Assembly (NCBI RefSeq): GCF_001514305.1
Contig: NZ_KQ949098.1
Location: 1-64,000 of the forward strand
Direction: 5' to 3'
From: Streptomyces dysideae
GTDB taxonomy: Bacteria; Actinomycetota; Actinomycetes; Streptomycetales; Streptomycetaceae
DNA length: 64,000 bases
The notes under the pieces are model-generated. The model ran no database searches. It was not told the origin of the DNA and saw nothing but the letters and a program-made list of their open reading frames with translations. Every line of letters starts with the position of its first letter. Within the stretch, counting starts at the first letter, position 1. Made by a program: the position numbers and the translations under genes. This document shows positions 8,789 to 17,463 of this stretch, in pieces.

Positions 8789-9915
8789 TCGAATTTTTTC
8801 CGCCGGACGTCTTCGAGGCCGATCGCGAGACTCTGTTCGAGATCGTCCGTGCCATCGGCACCGGGCCGGAGCAGCGGTTCATCCTCGGTGAGGCCACCAC
8901 CCGCCTCGAGCGGGAACTCGCCGCGAGCCTCGGTGCCGCGGACGTCGTCGCCTGCTCCAGCGGCACCTCGGCCCTCACCCTGATCCTGCACGCGATGGGG
9001 GTGGGTCCGGGCGATGAGGTCATCGTTCCCGCGTACGGTTGCGCGCCGTTGGCCGCCACCGTGGTCAACCTGGGCGCCACACCGGTGTTCGCCGATGTCG
9101 ACCCGTGGACGCTGGTGGTCGATCCGTCCGACGTCGAGGCATGTGTCACCGGGCGGACCAAGGTGCTGCTCCCCGCGCACATCTTCTCGGTGATGGCCGA
9201 CATGCCCCGGCTGCTGAAGATCGCGGAGCGGTACGGCGTCCGACTGGTCGAGGACTCGGCGGTCGCCCAGGGCGCCGTGCTCGACGGCCGTCCGGCCGGT
9301 CTGTGGGGCGAGGCCGGGCTGTACTCGTTCGTCCAGGTGAAGAGCTTCGGTACGGCCGGGGAAGGCGGCGCCGTCGTGACGGACAACCTGGATCTGGCTC
9401 GCGACATCCGCATGCTGCGCAATCACGGCCAGGACGGCCGACGCCGCTTCCTGCACCACGTGATCGGCTACAACAGCCGGTTCGACGAGATCCAGGCGCG
9501 GTTCCTGCTCCACCGGCTGCCAGGCTTCCCCGAACGGCTGGAACGCCGTGCACGGATCGCCGACTACTACACCAGGCGGTTCTCCGCCCTGGCCGCGCAC
9601 GGGGTGATCGCCCCGCCACCCGGCCGCAACGGCAGGTGCTACTACGTCTACACACTGCTGACCGACCGGCGGGACGCGCTGCGCGACCACCTGGCGCGCC
9701 ACGACGTCGCCAGCCACGTCTACTATCCGCTGCCGCTGCCCGCCCAGGCGGCCTTCGCTGCCTGGGCACCACCCGGCCGTCGGTGGCCGGGCGCCGAGCG
9801 GGCGAGCCGGTGCACCCTCTCGATTCCCGTGCACCCGCTGCTCACCGACGCGCAGGCCGAGCACATCGCCGACACGGTCTGCGCGTTCGCGGTCGGCACC
9901 CACGACCGCCGCTGA
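8785..9915 (+). CDS. DegT/DnrJ/EryC1/StrS aminotransferase 2
   Basis: The 376-residue second member starts at GTG 8785, overlapping the stop of the first (GTGA), with GAGGAGGAAG upstream. It has CSSGTSALTLIL, IVPAYGCAPLAAT, RLVEDSAVAQG and FVQVKSFGTAGEGG with Lys186 as the Schiff-base residue, and YYPLPLPAQA near the end. The two paralogues are clearly diverged. A tandem pair suggests either two amination steps or one transaminase plus a dehydratase-like variant, since both carry the Lys. Confidence 0.88.
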   Translation: MIEFFPPDVFEADRETLFEIVRAIGTGPEQRFILGEATTRLERELAASLGAADVVACSSGTSALTLILHAMGVGPGDEVIVPAYGCAPLAATVVNLGATPVFADVDPWTLVVDPSDVEACVTGRTKVLLPAHIFSVMADMPRLLKIAERYGVRLVEDSAVAQGAVLDGRPAGLWGEAGLYSFVQVKSFGTAGEGGAVVTDNLDLARDIRMLRNHGQDGRRRFLHHVIGYNSRFDEIQARFLLHRLPGFPERLERRARIADYYTRRFSALAAHGVIAPPPGRNGRCYYVYTLLTDRRDALRDHLARHDVASHVYYPLPLPAQAAFAAWAPPGRRWPGAERASRCTLSIPVHPLLTDAQAEHIADTVCAFAVGTHDRR

Positions 9916-9940
9916 CGACGCCGCTGACGGTGACTCAGAG

Positions 9941-10625
9941 CCGGACCACGCGCTCCCCACCGGCCCGGCCCGTGGTGTCGAACAGCAGCCTGGCGGCACG
10001 GGGCAGCGGCACGGTACGGCTCCGCCGCGCGTGGAAGAGCCGTCCCGTCCACGGGGAAGCATTCGACATGCGGGTTGTGGAAGCGGACCGTCGCGCCGAG
10101 CCCGGTCAGGCACCGCCACCGCGGTCGCGAGTGATTCGCCCGACCCGGCGCCCCGCGTCGCCGTCGATCCCGAGCCTGTGGCAGTACACGGCGAACTCGT
10201 TGACCAGGGCGATGTTGACGTTCCGGTACGTGTTCTCCAGCTTGTCCGCCGACCACCTCGGGGGTGTCGGAGATCCCGAACTCGTGGTTGCCGGGATCGA
10301 TCCGTTCCGGCGAGTACGCCAGGTACACCTCGCTCGTCGTGCCCGGGTACGAGGTCGACTCGACCACGACGACGACGGCGGGCGGCCAACATCCCCTGCA
10401 CCTCGAGGTCGGTGATGTCCTGCACGTGCGAGCGCCCGGCGCGCAGACCCGCGACGACGCGGTCCGACACGTCGAATCCGGTGACCGTCTCCTCCCGCCG
10501 GGCTCCGGTGACCAGGCGCGACGGCGACTCGCCGACGGCTGTCACCACCGTGTATCGCGCCCTGGGACCCCGTCGGCGCCGACGCCCGAAAGGCTGCACG
10601 CCGCCGACCAGACGATCATGGTCAC
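9941..10625 (-). pseudogene. Decayed UDP-sugar/UDP-ManNAc dehydrogenase gene
   Basis: Pieces of a nucleotide-sugar 6-dehydrogenase are readable in three frames of the minus strand. TVTGFDVSDRVVAGLRAG lies near 10500, followed by VVESTSYPGTTSEVYLAYS and PERIDPGNHEFG near 10280-10370, ADKLENTYRNVNIALVNEF near 10200, and ATVRFHNPHVECFPV near 10060-10100. Frameshifts and internal deletions (the catalytic Cys region is absent, total length well under the usual 420 residues) make it non-functional. It may be a relic of the pathway that the adjacent aminotransferases belong to. Confidence 0.7.
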
Positions 10626-10812
10626 TCCCCGCAGTGAAACCGGGGCGCCTCCCGCGCGTGTCATGCAGCGGGAAACCGGGGGCGACGGGGCGGCATCGAG
10701 GCAGCAGTGGCCGCGATCACGCGGGCTCGCGGAGAGTGATCAGGCAGCTTCACTGTGTGATCGACTGTGCATGGTCTTCGGGCAACAGGCCCGAGATGTA
10801 CAAGGAGATTTC

Positions 10813-11301
10813 ATGCGTGGACCTGCTGTGAAAAGGCGGATCGCCGCCACCCTCGCCACCGCGTCCCTGGCGGGTGCCATCGGCCTGGCCGGTGCGGCAC
10901 CGGCCCTGGCGGCGCCCGACCCGCTGAGCTTCACCGTCGACTTCACCAAGAACACCTCCATCCCGCAGGTTCCGAACCTGGGCGGAGGCTTCGCCGGCAA
11001 CGGCCCGGTGTTTGACGACTCCGGCCAGCGGATCGGCACCGTCTACGACACGTGCGGCATCGACGCCGTCAAGAACTTCACGAGCTTCGAGGCCCTCTGC
11101 CAGGCGTACGTCGTCTTCAACGACGGCGACCGGCTCGACCTGAGCACCCAGGCCAACATCGAACTCAACCCGCTCAACTACCCGTACACGATCAAGGGCG
11201 TGGTACGGGGCGGCACCGGGTGGTACGCCGGCGCCCAGGGAGAAGCGACGATCACGGCCCAGAAGCCCGGCGTCTACGACGTCGACGTCAAGTTCAAGTG
11301 A
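10813..11301 (+). CDS. Secreted small beta-barrel protein, allene-oxide-cyclase/dirigent-like
   Basis: The 162-residue precursor has a clear Sec signal peptide (KRRIAATLATASLAGAIG, cleavage after APALA). The mature part has FDDSGQRIGTVYDTCG, a short insert with CQAYVVFNDGD, then GVVRGGTGWYAGAQGEATI and a closing YDVDVKFK, a pattern of the eight-stranded AOC/dirigent barrel. ATG 10813 follows AAGGAG. Two Cys could pair outside the cell. Plant AOC and bacterial spirotetronate cyclases share this barrel, but no ligand can be deduced here. A strong hairpin follows the gene. Confidence 0.65.
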   Translation: MRGPAVKRRIAATLATASLAGAIGLAGAAPALAAPDPLSFTVDFTKNTSIPQVPNLGGGFAGNGPVFDDSGQRIGTVYDTCGIDAVKNFTSFEALCQAYVVFNDGDRLDLSTQANIELNPLNYPYTIKGVVRGGTGWYAGAQGEATITAQKPGVYDVDVKFK

Positions 11302-11319
11302 CGGCCTGAGCAGAACGTG

Positions 11320-11349
11320 GGGAGCCGCCGGTGTGGTCCGGCGGCTCCC
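11320..11349 (+). terminator. Strong hairpin, likely transcription terminator
   Basis: A perfect 12-bp stem (11320-11331 with 11338-11349) closes a 6-base loop 18 bp after the AOC-like gene. There is no U-run, as is usual in Streptomyces. It sits just ahead of the next small secreted protein gene. Confidence 0.75.
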
Positions 11350-11370
11350 TCCTCCCGAAAGGTGCATCCC

Positions 11371-11703
11371 ATGCGTCGTGGCGCACTCACCGCCGCGTTG
11401 ACCGCCGGCCTCGTCCTCGGTGCCGTAGGCCCGGCACTGGCCCAGAACGCCCCGGACGCCAACCGGGACGTCCCCAACACCAACCAAGTCGTCGTGTTCA
11501 GCAGCGAACTGCTCCCGCTGCAGGCCTACCCCGACCCACGCGGCTGTCAGCAGCTCCCTACGATCTCGCACGTGCTGTACAACGAGACCTCGCGGGTCGT
11601 CCTCCTGCACGCGGACCCGTACTGCCTGACCCCCGGAATCGCGGTCCAGCCCGGATACGGGGCGCACACCTCCCAGGCCTCCGGCAGTTTCTCCATCACC
11701 TGA
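11371..11703 (+). CDS. Small secreted protein of unknown function
   Basis: The 110-residue precursor has a Sec signal peptide (ALTAALTAGLVLGAVG, cleavage after ALA) and a mature part of about 85 residues with two Cys (RGCQQLP and DPYCLTPG) that may form a disulfide. I do not recognise a family. The start ATG 11371 follows the terminator hairpin at short distance with a GAAAGGTG ribosome site. Its place next to the AOC-like gene suggests two independent small exoproteins, not pathway enzymes. Confidence 0.6.
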   Translation: MRRGALTAALTAGLVLGAVGPALAQNAPDANRDVPNTNQVVVFSSELLPLQAYPDPRGCQQLPTISHVLYNETSRVVLLHADPYCLTPGIAVQPGYGAHTSQASGSFSIT

Positions 11704-11725
11704 ATCCACAGAAGAACAGAAGGCG

Positions 11726-11755
11726 GGTGAGACCGGGTACCTGCCCGGCCTCACC
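11726..11755 (+). terminator. Hairpin terminator after small secreted protein gene
   Basis: A 12-bp stem with one A/C mismatch (11726-11737 with 11744-11755) and a 6-base loop starts 22 bp after the stop codon and lies before the methyltransferase gene, so it probably insulates the next operon. Confidence 0.6.
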
Positions 11756-11796
11756 GTCGGCCGGTCACATACGTTCCAGCACGCACAGGAGCCTCG

Positions 11797-12624
11797 GTGA
11801 AACCCTCTCTCCACGCGCCCGCCGTCGCGGTCGCGGATCCCGGCGAGGGATATGTCTTCGACAACGACAACGCTCACGCGACCGAGCAGCACCGCTGCCT
11901 CGCCGCGTCACTCGACGCGATCACCACCGCTCGGCTGGCCGACACCGGCGTCACCGACGGCTGGCGGTGTCTCGAAGTCGGCGCCGGCGGCGGCAGCATC
12001 GCCACCTGGCTCGCCGAACGTGTGGCGCCCACCGGTGAGGTGGTGGCGACGGACGTCAACCCGGTTCACATCCCCCAGCGCCCCGGCCTTCGGGTACTGC
12101 GTCACGACGTGGTGCGCGACCCCCTGCCCGAGGAGACCTTCGACCTCGTCCTCTCCCGTCTGGTGCTGCTTCATCTGCCCGAACGGCACGCGGCGCTAGC
12201 GGCGATGGTGCGGGCGCTGCGCCCGGGTGGCCGGATGCAACTGGACGAGTTCGACATCGACTACGGTCCGGTGCTGCTCGCGCCGACCCGCGCAGCCGGC
12301 GAGCTGTACGAGCGGTTCCTGGCGGCCAAGGCGCGCATGTTCGCGGACGCGGGGGCGGACGGCGGCTGGGGGCGGCGCGCGGCGGCGGCCATGCGGGAAG
12401 CCGGCCTGGTCGACATCGACCCGGTGCCCTACCTGATGCCCTGGCACGCCGACTCGCCCGGCGTCCAGCTCCTGATCCACCACACCCACCACCTACGTGA
12501 CCGGCTCATCGCCGCCGGGATGACCGACGCGGAGCTCGCCGAGGTGCGCCAGGTCATGCGGCACCCGGAGTTCCGGGCCAGCTCGTGCGTCATCTACTCC
12601 GTCCAGGGACGACGCCCTCGATGA
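11797..12624 (+). CDS. SAM-dependent class I methyltransferase
   Basis: The 275-residue enzyme has the SAM motifs CLEVGAGGGSIATWLAE (motif I, about residues 50-66), VVATDVNP (the acidic residue that binds the ribose), LRHDVVRDPLPEETFDLVLSRLVL (motif II/III) and ALRPGGRMQLDEFD. The long C-terminal half with MPWHADSPGVQLL resembles small-molecule O- or N-methyltransferases. It starts at GTG 11797 with ACAGGA upstream. Its stop overlaps the ATG of the CoA-transferase, making it the first gene of a coupled operon that runs to 18454 or beyond. Confidence 0.85.
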   Translation: MKPSLHAPAVAVADPGEGYVFDNDNAHATEQHRCLAASLDAITTARLADTGVTDGWRCLEVGAGGGSIATWLAERVAPTGEVVATDVNPVHIPQRPGLRVLRHDVVRDPLPEETFDLVLSRLVLLHLPERHAALAAMVRALRPGGRMQLDEFDIDYGPVLLAPTRAAGELYERFLAAKARMFADAGADGGWGRRAAAAMREAGLVDIDPVPYLMPWHADSPGVQLLIHHTHHLRDRLIAAGMTDAELAEVRQVMRHPEFRASSCVIYSVQGRRPR

Positions 12625-14324
12625 CCCTGACAGAGCGCGTACGCGCCGAAGCCCGGCAGGCGCCGGAGCACAACCGGCCCCTTGCCGGGGTCTCGGCGAC
12701 GGCCGTCGGCAGTTCGACCGCGCTCACCATCGCCGCCGACCATCTGATGCGCCTCGGCTGCGAGGTGTCCGACTCCGCCCCGGGCCCCGCTGCCGAGGGG
12801 GCGGGCGCGCTGGTCACCGCAAGCGGCACCGGCGCCGGGTCCCACCCGCTCACCTGCGCGATCGACTGGGCGGGGCCGGTGGCGCTGCCGCTGGCCGGCG
12901 AGGCCGACGTACAAGCCGCCTGCGGCATCGCCCACGTGCACGGGCGCAGATACGGCGAACCAACGCCGCTCCGCCTCGACTACGCGGGGACAGTGACCGG
13001 TGTACTCGCCGCTACCGGGGTGCTGGCCGCCCTCCATGCCGCCGCGCGTGGCGTGCGCATCAGCCGGGTTCGCACGTCCGTCGCGCAGGGCGCGCTCCTC
13101 GCCGTCGGCCAGTACCTGGCGGCGGCGACCACGGCCGACGACGGGCACCCCCCGGGCGCACCGGCGCCGGGTGCCGCCCCTCCGCCGTTCACCAGCGCCG
13201 ATGGCGTCAGGTTCGAGCTCGAAACGCTCGACGCCGAGGTGTGGTGCCAGTTCTGGGCCGCGCTCGGTGCCGACCGGTCCGCGATCGGTCGGGGCTGGCC
13301 GCCGTTCCAGCACCGGTACGCCACCGCGGTCTGCCCGCTCCCCGCCGAACTGCACCGCGCCGCCGCGGGGACCCCTTACCCCGCGATCCGCGCGGCGGCC
13401 GACCGGGCCGGTGCCGACGTGCTGCGCGTCTGCGGCCCCGGCCAGACGGAGATCCTCGCTGAGCCCTCCGCTCCCTGGGCCGTCACGGAACTGCCCACGG
13501 ACCGGTACGCCACACCGGGGACGGCACGCGCCGTGCCCGCCGCCGCCGTGACCCGGCCGCTCGCCGGCCTGGTCGTCGTCGAGTCCACGACGCGCGTGCA
13601 GGGCCCGCTCGCCGGCCACCTGCTCGCCATGCTCGGGGCCGGAGTGATCCGCGTCGAACCACCGGGCGGTGACCCGATGCGCGGCACTCCGCCGACGGCC
13701 GGTGACTGCTCGGCCCGCTTCCTCGCGCTCAACCGCGGCAAGGAGGTCGTCGAGGCGAACCTGCGCACTCCCGGCGGCCGCGGCGTGCTGCGCGAGCTCG
13801 TCCGCGATGCCGATGTGTTCCTGCACAACTGGGCTCCCGGCAAGGCATCCGCCTGGGAACTCGATGCCGCCGATCTGGCCGGTGTCCGGCCCGGCCTCGT
13901 CCACGCCTGGGCGTCCGGCTGGGGCGACGCCCTCGGCCCCACCCCGCCCATCGGCACCGACTACCTGGTGCAGGCAGGCGGCGGCCTGGCCGGGCTCACC
14001 GCACGGCCCGACGAGCCGCCGACCCCCTCGCTGATGACGTTGCTCGACGTGCTCGGCGGCCTGGTCTGCGCCGAGGGAGTGCTCGCCGCGCTGCTGGCGC
14101 GCGACGCCACCGGGCACGGTCGACGCGTGGACACCTCACTGCTCTCCGCCTCGACGGTGCTGACCAGGCACGGCCGCGGCGCCCCGGCCGACCCGCGCAG
14201 GTCCCCGCACCCGATCCCCCTGTGCACCGATCTGGCCGGGCTCGCCGCCGACCCGCGGTTCCGTACGGCACTGACCCGGTGCGACTGCGTACTGCCCGCC
14301 AAGCCATGGGAGTTCACCGCATGA
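12621..14324 (+). CDS. Double-domain class III (CaiB/BaiF-like) CoA-transferase
   Basis: This 567-residue protein has two CaiB-type halves. The second (about residues 310-510) opens with PLAGLVVVESTTRVQGPLAGHL, contains RVEPPGGDPM, FLALNRGKE, and GTDYLVQA with the catalytic-type Asp447 that carries the acyl anhydride in this family. The first half (1-300) resembles the same fold but lacks an obvious active-site motif. Both halves are shorter than a full 400-residue subunit, suggesting one active and one structural copy. It is coupled to the next gene by ATGA. Activation of an acid by CoA transfer is inferred. Confidence 0.75.
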   Translation: MTLTERVRAEARQAPEHNRPLAGVSATAVGSSTALTIAADHLMRLGCEVSDSAPGPAAEGAGALVTASGTGAGSHPLTCAIDWAGPVALPLAGEADVQAACGIAHVHGRRYGEPTPLRLDYAGTVTGVLAATGVLAALHAAARGVRISRVRTSVAQGALLAVGQYLAAATTADDGHPPGAPAPGAAPPPFTSADGVRFELETLDAEVWCQFWAALGADRSAIGRGWPPFQHRYATAVCPLPAELHRAAAGTPYPAIRAAADRAGADVLRVCGPGQTEILAEPSAPWAVTELPTDRYATPGTARAVPAAAVTRPLAGLVVVESTTRVQGPLAGHLLAMLGAGVIRVEPPGGDPMRGTPPTAGDCSARFLALNRGKEVVEANLRTPGGRGVLRELVRDADVFLHNWAPGKASAWELDAADLAGVRPGLVHAWASGWGDALGPTPPIGTDYLVQAGGGLAGLTARPDEPPTPSLMTLLDVLGGLVCAEGVLAALLARDATGHGRRVDTSLLSASTVLTRHGRGAPADPRRSPHPIPLCTDLAGLAADPRFRTALTRCDCVLPAKPWEFTA

Positions 14325-16015
14325 CGGCGACATGGACCTCGGCCCGGGGCATCCCCGTGCCCGACCGCGTACCGGCGCCACTGCGCCGCGCCTACGTGGA
14401 GCAGGGGCTCGTGCCCGGCCGCGATCTGTACACACTCTTCCGCGCCCAGGTGGCGGAGCACCCCGAGCGGCCGGCGATCATCGACGGCGAGGGAACCCTC
14501 GACTACGCGACGCTCGACCAGCGCGCCCGGCGCATCGCCGCGGCGCTCGTGGCGGCCGGGGCCGGCGCGGGCGACGTCGTCGGCGTGCACCTGCCGGGCG
14601 GCCGGCGGGCGCTCGCAGCCGACCTCGCCGTAGCCGCGATCGGTGCCGTGGCGCTGCCCTACCCGGTCGGGCGCGGCCGCCAGGATTCCCTTGCCCTGCT
14701 CGGCAGGGCGCGGGCCCGCGCGGTGATCACCACAGCCGAGTGGAACGGCGTCCCGCTGGCACGGACCCTGGCCGACCTGCGGGCCGATCTGCCGCACCTG
14801 CGAACCGTCGCCGTCTTCGGCGCCGCGCCCGACGGCTGCGTCCCGCTCGATCCATGGCTCGTGGGCCGACCGGACGGAGAGTTCCGGGAAACGGTCGCCG
14901 TCGACGCCGAGGCACCGGCCCGGATCCTGGTCACCTCCGGTTCCGAGGACCGGCCGAAGATGGTCGCCTACTCGCACAACGCCATGGCCGGCGGCCGCGG
15001 CAACTACGTCCGCGCCCTGCGACGCGGTGCGGATCCCATGCGGTGCCTGGTCCTCATGCCGCTCGCGTCCTCGTACGGCTCCCTCGGCCTGCTCGTGCTG
15101 GTCCGGCTCGGGGGAACGCTCGTACTGCTGGACGGCTTCGACCCGGCCGCGGCGCTGAGGGCCGTGACCGAGCACCGCCCGAGCCACCTCTTCGCGGTGC
15201 CCACGATGTTGCGCCGCATCGCGGAGGCGCCACGGGAACCCGGCGAGGACCTCTCGTCGCTGCGGGCCGTCGTCTCCAGCGCCGCGCCCCTGCCGCCGCA
15301 GACGCTGCGCGTCACCCTCGCCCGGTTCGGCTGCCCGGTCGTGAACATCTACGGATCGACCGACGGCGTCAACTGCCATACGACATGGACCCGTCCGGCC
15401 ACCGACACGCGCCGCGCGGGGCGACCCGATCCCGCCGTGGCCGAGATCCGGGTCGTCGGGCCGGACGGCCGGACCCTGCCTTCCGGAGAGGCCGGCGAGA
15501 TCCAGGCCCGTGGCCCCATGACACCCCTGTGCTACCCGGACGCGCCCGAACTCGACGCCGCCTATCGCACCCCGGACGGCTGGGTGCGGACGGGAGATCG
15601 CGGACTCGTCGACGGCGAAGGGGAGTTGTGGGTGCTCGACCGGCTCCGGCACACCGTCATCCGAGGCGGCTACACGATCAGCCCGGCCGAGGTCGAGCGC
15701 CACATCGGCGCGCACCCGGCGATCGCGGACGTGGCGTGCGTCCCGGTGCCCGATCCCGATCTGAACGAGCGGCTGTGCGCCTGCGTGGCGCGGCGCCGCG
15801 GCACCGAACCTCCCACTCTCTCCGAACTCCAGACGTTCCTGGAACGCGAGCGGGGGCTGGAGCGCCGCAAGCTGCCCGAGCATCTGCTGGCCCTGGACCG
15901 GCTCCCGCTCGGCCCCACCGGCAAGGTCTGCCGGAGCACCCTGGCCCGGCTCGCCGTCACCCAGGCCGCCGGCTCCGCGCGCACCCCCTCGACCGCGCAG
16001 GGAGCCTCCCGATGA
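14321..16015 (+). CDS. AMP-dependent acyl-CoA synthetase/ligase with altered P-loop
   Basis: The 564-residue enzyme has the adenylate-forming fold: ILVTSGSEDRPKMVAYSHN (A3 loop), NIYGSTDG (A5), GWVRTGDRG (A7), RLRHTVIRGGYTISPAEVE (A8 hinge) and PTGKVCRSTL with the C-terminal catalytic Lys. The A3 loop has ED where TG is usual, seen in a subset of the class I family. It overlaps neighbours by 4 bp on both sides. It should activate a carboxylic acid as acyl-AMP/CoA; the acid is unknown. Confidence 0.85.
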   Translation: MTATWTSARGIPVPDRVPAPLRRAYVEQGLVPGRDLYTLFRAQVAEHPERPAIIDGEGTLDYATLDQRARRIAAALVAAGAGAGDVVGVHLPGGRRALAADLAVAAIGAVALPYPVGRGRQDSLALLGRARARAVITTAEWNGVPLARTLADLRADLPHLRTVAVFGAAPDGCVPLDPWLVGRPDGEFRETVAVDAEAPARILVTSGSEDRPKMVAYSHNAMAGGRGNYVRALRRGADPMRCLVLMPLASSYGSLGLLVLVRLGGTLVLLDGFDPAAALRAVTEHRPSHLFAVPTMLRRIAEAPREPGEDLSSLRAVVSSAAPLPPQTLRVTLARFGCPVVNIYGSTDGVNCHTTWTRPATDTRRAGRPDPAVAEIRVVGPDGRTLPSGEAGEIQARGPMTPLCYPDAPELDAAYRTPDGWVRTGDRGLVDGEGELWVLDRLRHTVIRGGYTISPAEVERHIGAHPAIADVACVPVPDPDLNERLCACVARRRGTEPPTLSELQTFLERERGLERRKLPEHLLALDRLPLGPTGKVCRSTLARLAVTQAAGSARTPSTAQGASR

Positions 16016-17463
16016 GCGGGCGCGGACGCTCCCGTGCCGTGGTGATCGGCGCGGGCGTGGCCGGACTGCTGGCCGCCTTCGCACTGGCCGACACCTTCGA
16101 CCAGGTCACCGTGGTCGAGCGGGACCGCCTGCCGGACGGGCCGGACCCCAGAGCCGGTGCGCCCCAGGGCCATCATGCGCATGTCCTGCTGCCCCCCGGC
16201 GTCGCCGCGATCGAGGAGCTGGCCCCCGGAGCACTGGCGGCCCTGGACGGTGCGGGCGCCCCCCGGGTCGGGCTTCCGCGGGACATCGTGGTCCGCAGCC
16301 CGTTCGGGTGGCTGACCCGGCACGGTCCCTGGGAGACGCTCCTCACCTGCACCCGGGGCCTGATCGAAGGGACGCTGCGCAGGCGCCTCCTCGCGGACGC
16401 CCGCGCGACCCTGCTGACGGGTACCGAGGCGCTCGGCCTGCTGGGCGACGCCGGCTCGGTCACCGGCGTTCTGGCCCGGCCCCGCGGTGGCGGCGAGACC
16501 CGGCGCATCGAGGCGGGCCTCGTCGTCGACGCCTCCGGACACGGCTCGGCCGCGCCGCGCTGGCTCGCCGGGTTCGGTGCCGTCGTACCGGAGACGGTCG
16601 TCGACAGCGGCGTCGCCTATGCGACCCGCCCCTATCACCTGCCCGAGGCGCTCGCCGAGGGGTTCCCCGCCGTGTACATGCGGCTCGACATGCGCAGTGT
16701 GAGCCGGGGCGGACTTCTGGTTCCGGTGGAGGGCGGCCGCTGGCTCGCCACGCTGTTCGGTACGCGGGGCGCGACTCCGCCCCCCGCTGCCGACGGCCAC
16801 CGTGCGTTCGCCCGGGACCTGCCCGACGGGCTCATCGCGGACGTGCTGGCCCTCGCCGAACCCGCCGGCCCGGTCCGCGCCTTCCGGCGGACCGTCAGCC
16901 ACCGTCGGCACTACGACAGGCTGCGCGCCTGGCCGGAGGGTTTCGTCGTGCTCGGAGACGCGGCCTGCACCTTCAACCCGGTCTACGGGCAGGGCGTGTC
17001 GGTCGCCGCGCTGGGCGCGCTGGCACTGCGCGACGCATACCGGACCGGCGTGGGCCGCGGTACCGCACGGCGCGCACAGCGTGCGGTGGCCCGCGCCGCG
17101 GACGTCGCCTGGGCCATCGCGGCCGGTGTGGATCAGCGGCACCCGCTGACGCGGGGCCCGCGCCCGGGGCCGTCGAGCCGGTTCGTCAACCGCTGCCTGG
17201 ACCGGCTCGACGCGATCTCGGCTCACGACCCGTTCGTGCAGCGGTCGATGGTCGGCGTCTACGCCCTGACGGTACCGCCGACACGACTGCTCGGCCCGGC
17301 GATGCTGTACGCCGCCGCACGCGGACCCCGCGTACCGCCCCTCGGCCGACCACCGCTGACCCCCCACGAACTCGGACTCCTCGCGAGAGCGGGCGGCACC
17401 GGGCGGCGCCACGCCGCCGACAGCTTCGACGGCACGACAGCAGGGAGCACCCATGACCGGTGA
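16012..17463 (+). CDS. FAD-dependent oxidoreductase (PHBH/geranylgeranyl-reductase-like)
   Basis: The 483-residue flavoprotein has the dinucleotide fold AVVIGAGVAGLLAAFALAD, an ERDRLPDG strand, a central VVDASGHGSAAPRWL and the second FAD motif GDAACTFNPVYGQGVSVAA. That combination places it with aromatic hydroxylases, terpene epoxidases and geranylgeranyl reductases. The C-terminus is longer than in simple hydroxylases. It sits between the acyl-CoA ligase and the UbiA prenyltransferase, and its stop overlaps the UbiA ATG by 11 bp. Hydroxylation or epoxidation of a prenylated or aromatic intermediate is plausible but not shown. Confidence 0.8.
   Translation: MSGRGRSRAVVIGAGVAGLLAAFALADTFDQVTVVERDRLPDGPDPRAGAPQGHHAHVLLPPGVAAIEELAPGALAALDGAGAPRVGLPRDIVVRSPFGWLTRHGPWETLLTCTRGLIEGTLRRRLLADARATLLTGTEALGLLGDAGSVTGVLARPRGGGETRRIEAGLVVDASGHGSAAPRWLAGFGAVVPETVVDSGVAYATRPYHLPEALAEGFPAVYMRLDMRSVSRGGLLVPVEGGRWLATLFGTRGATPPPAADGHRAFARDLPDGLIADVLALAEPAGPVRAFRRTVSHRRHYDRLRAWPEGFVVLGDAACTFNPVYGQGVSVAALGALALRDAYRTGVGRGTARRAQRAVARAADVAWAIAAGVDQRHPLTRGPRPGPSSRFVNRCLDRLDAISAHDPFVQRSMVGVYALTVPPTRLLGPAMLYAAARGPRVPPLGRPPLTPHELGLLARAGGTGRRHAADSFDGTTAGSTHDR

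Noticed and set aside
10264..11301. Extending the AOC-like protein start to 10264
   Set aside because: The upstream part overlaps the decayed dehydrogenase in an opposite frame and lacks a signal peptide start. ATG 10813 has a good ribosome site and a signal peptide.
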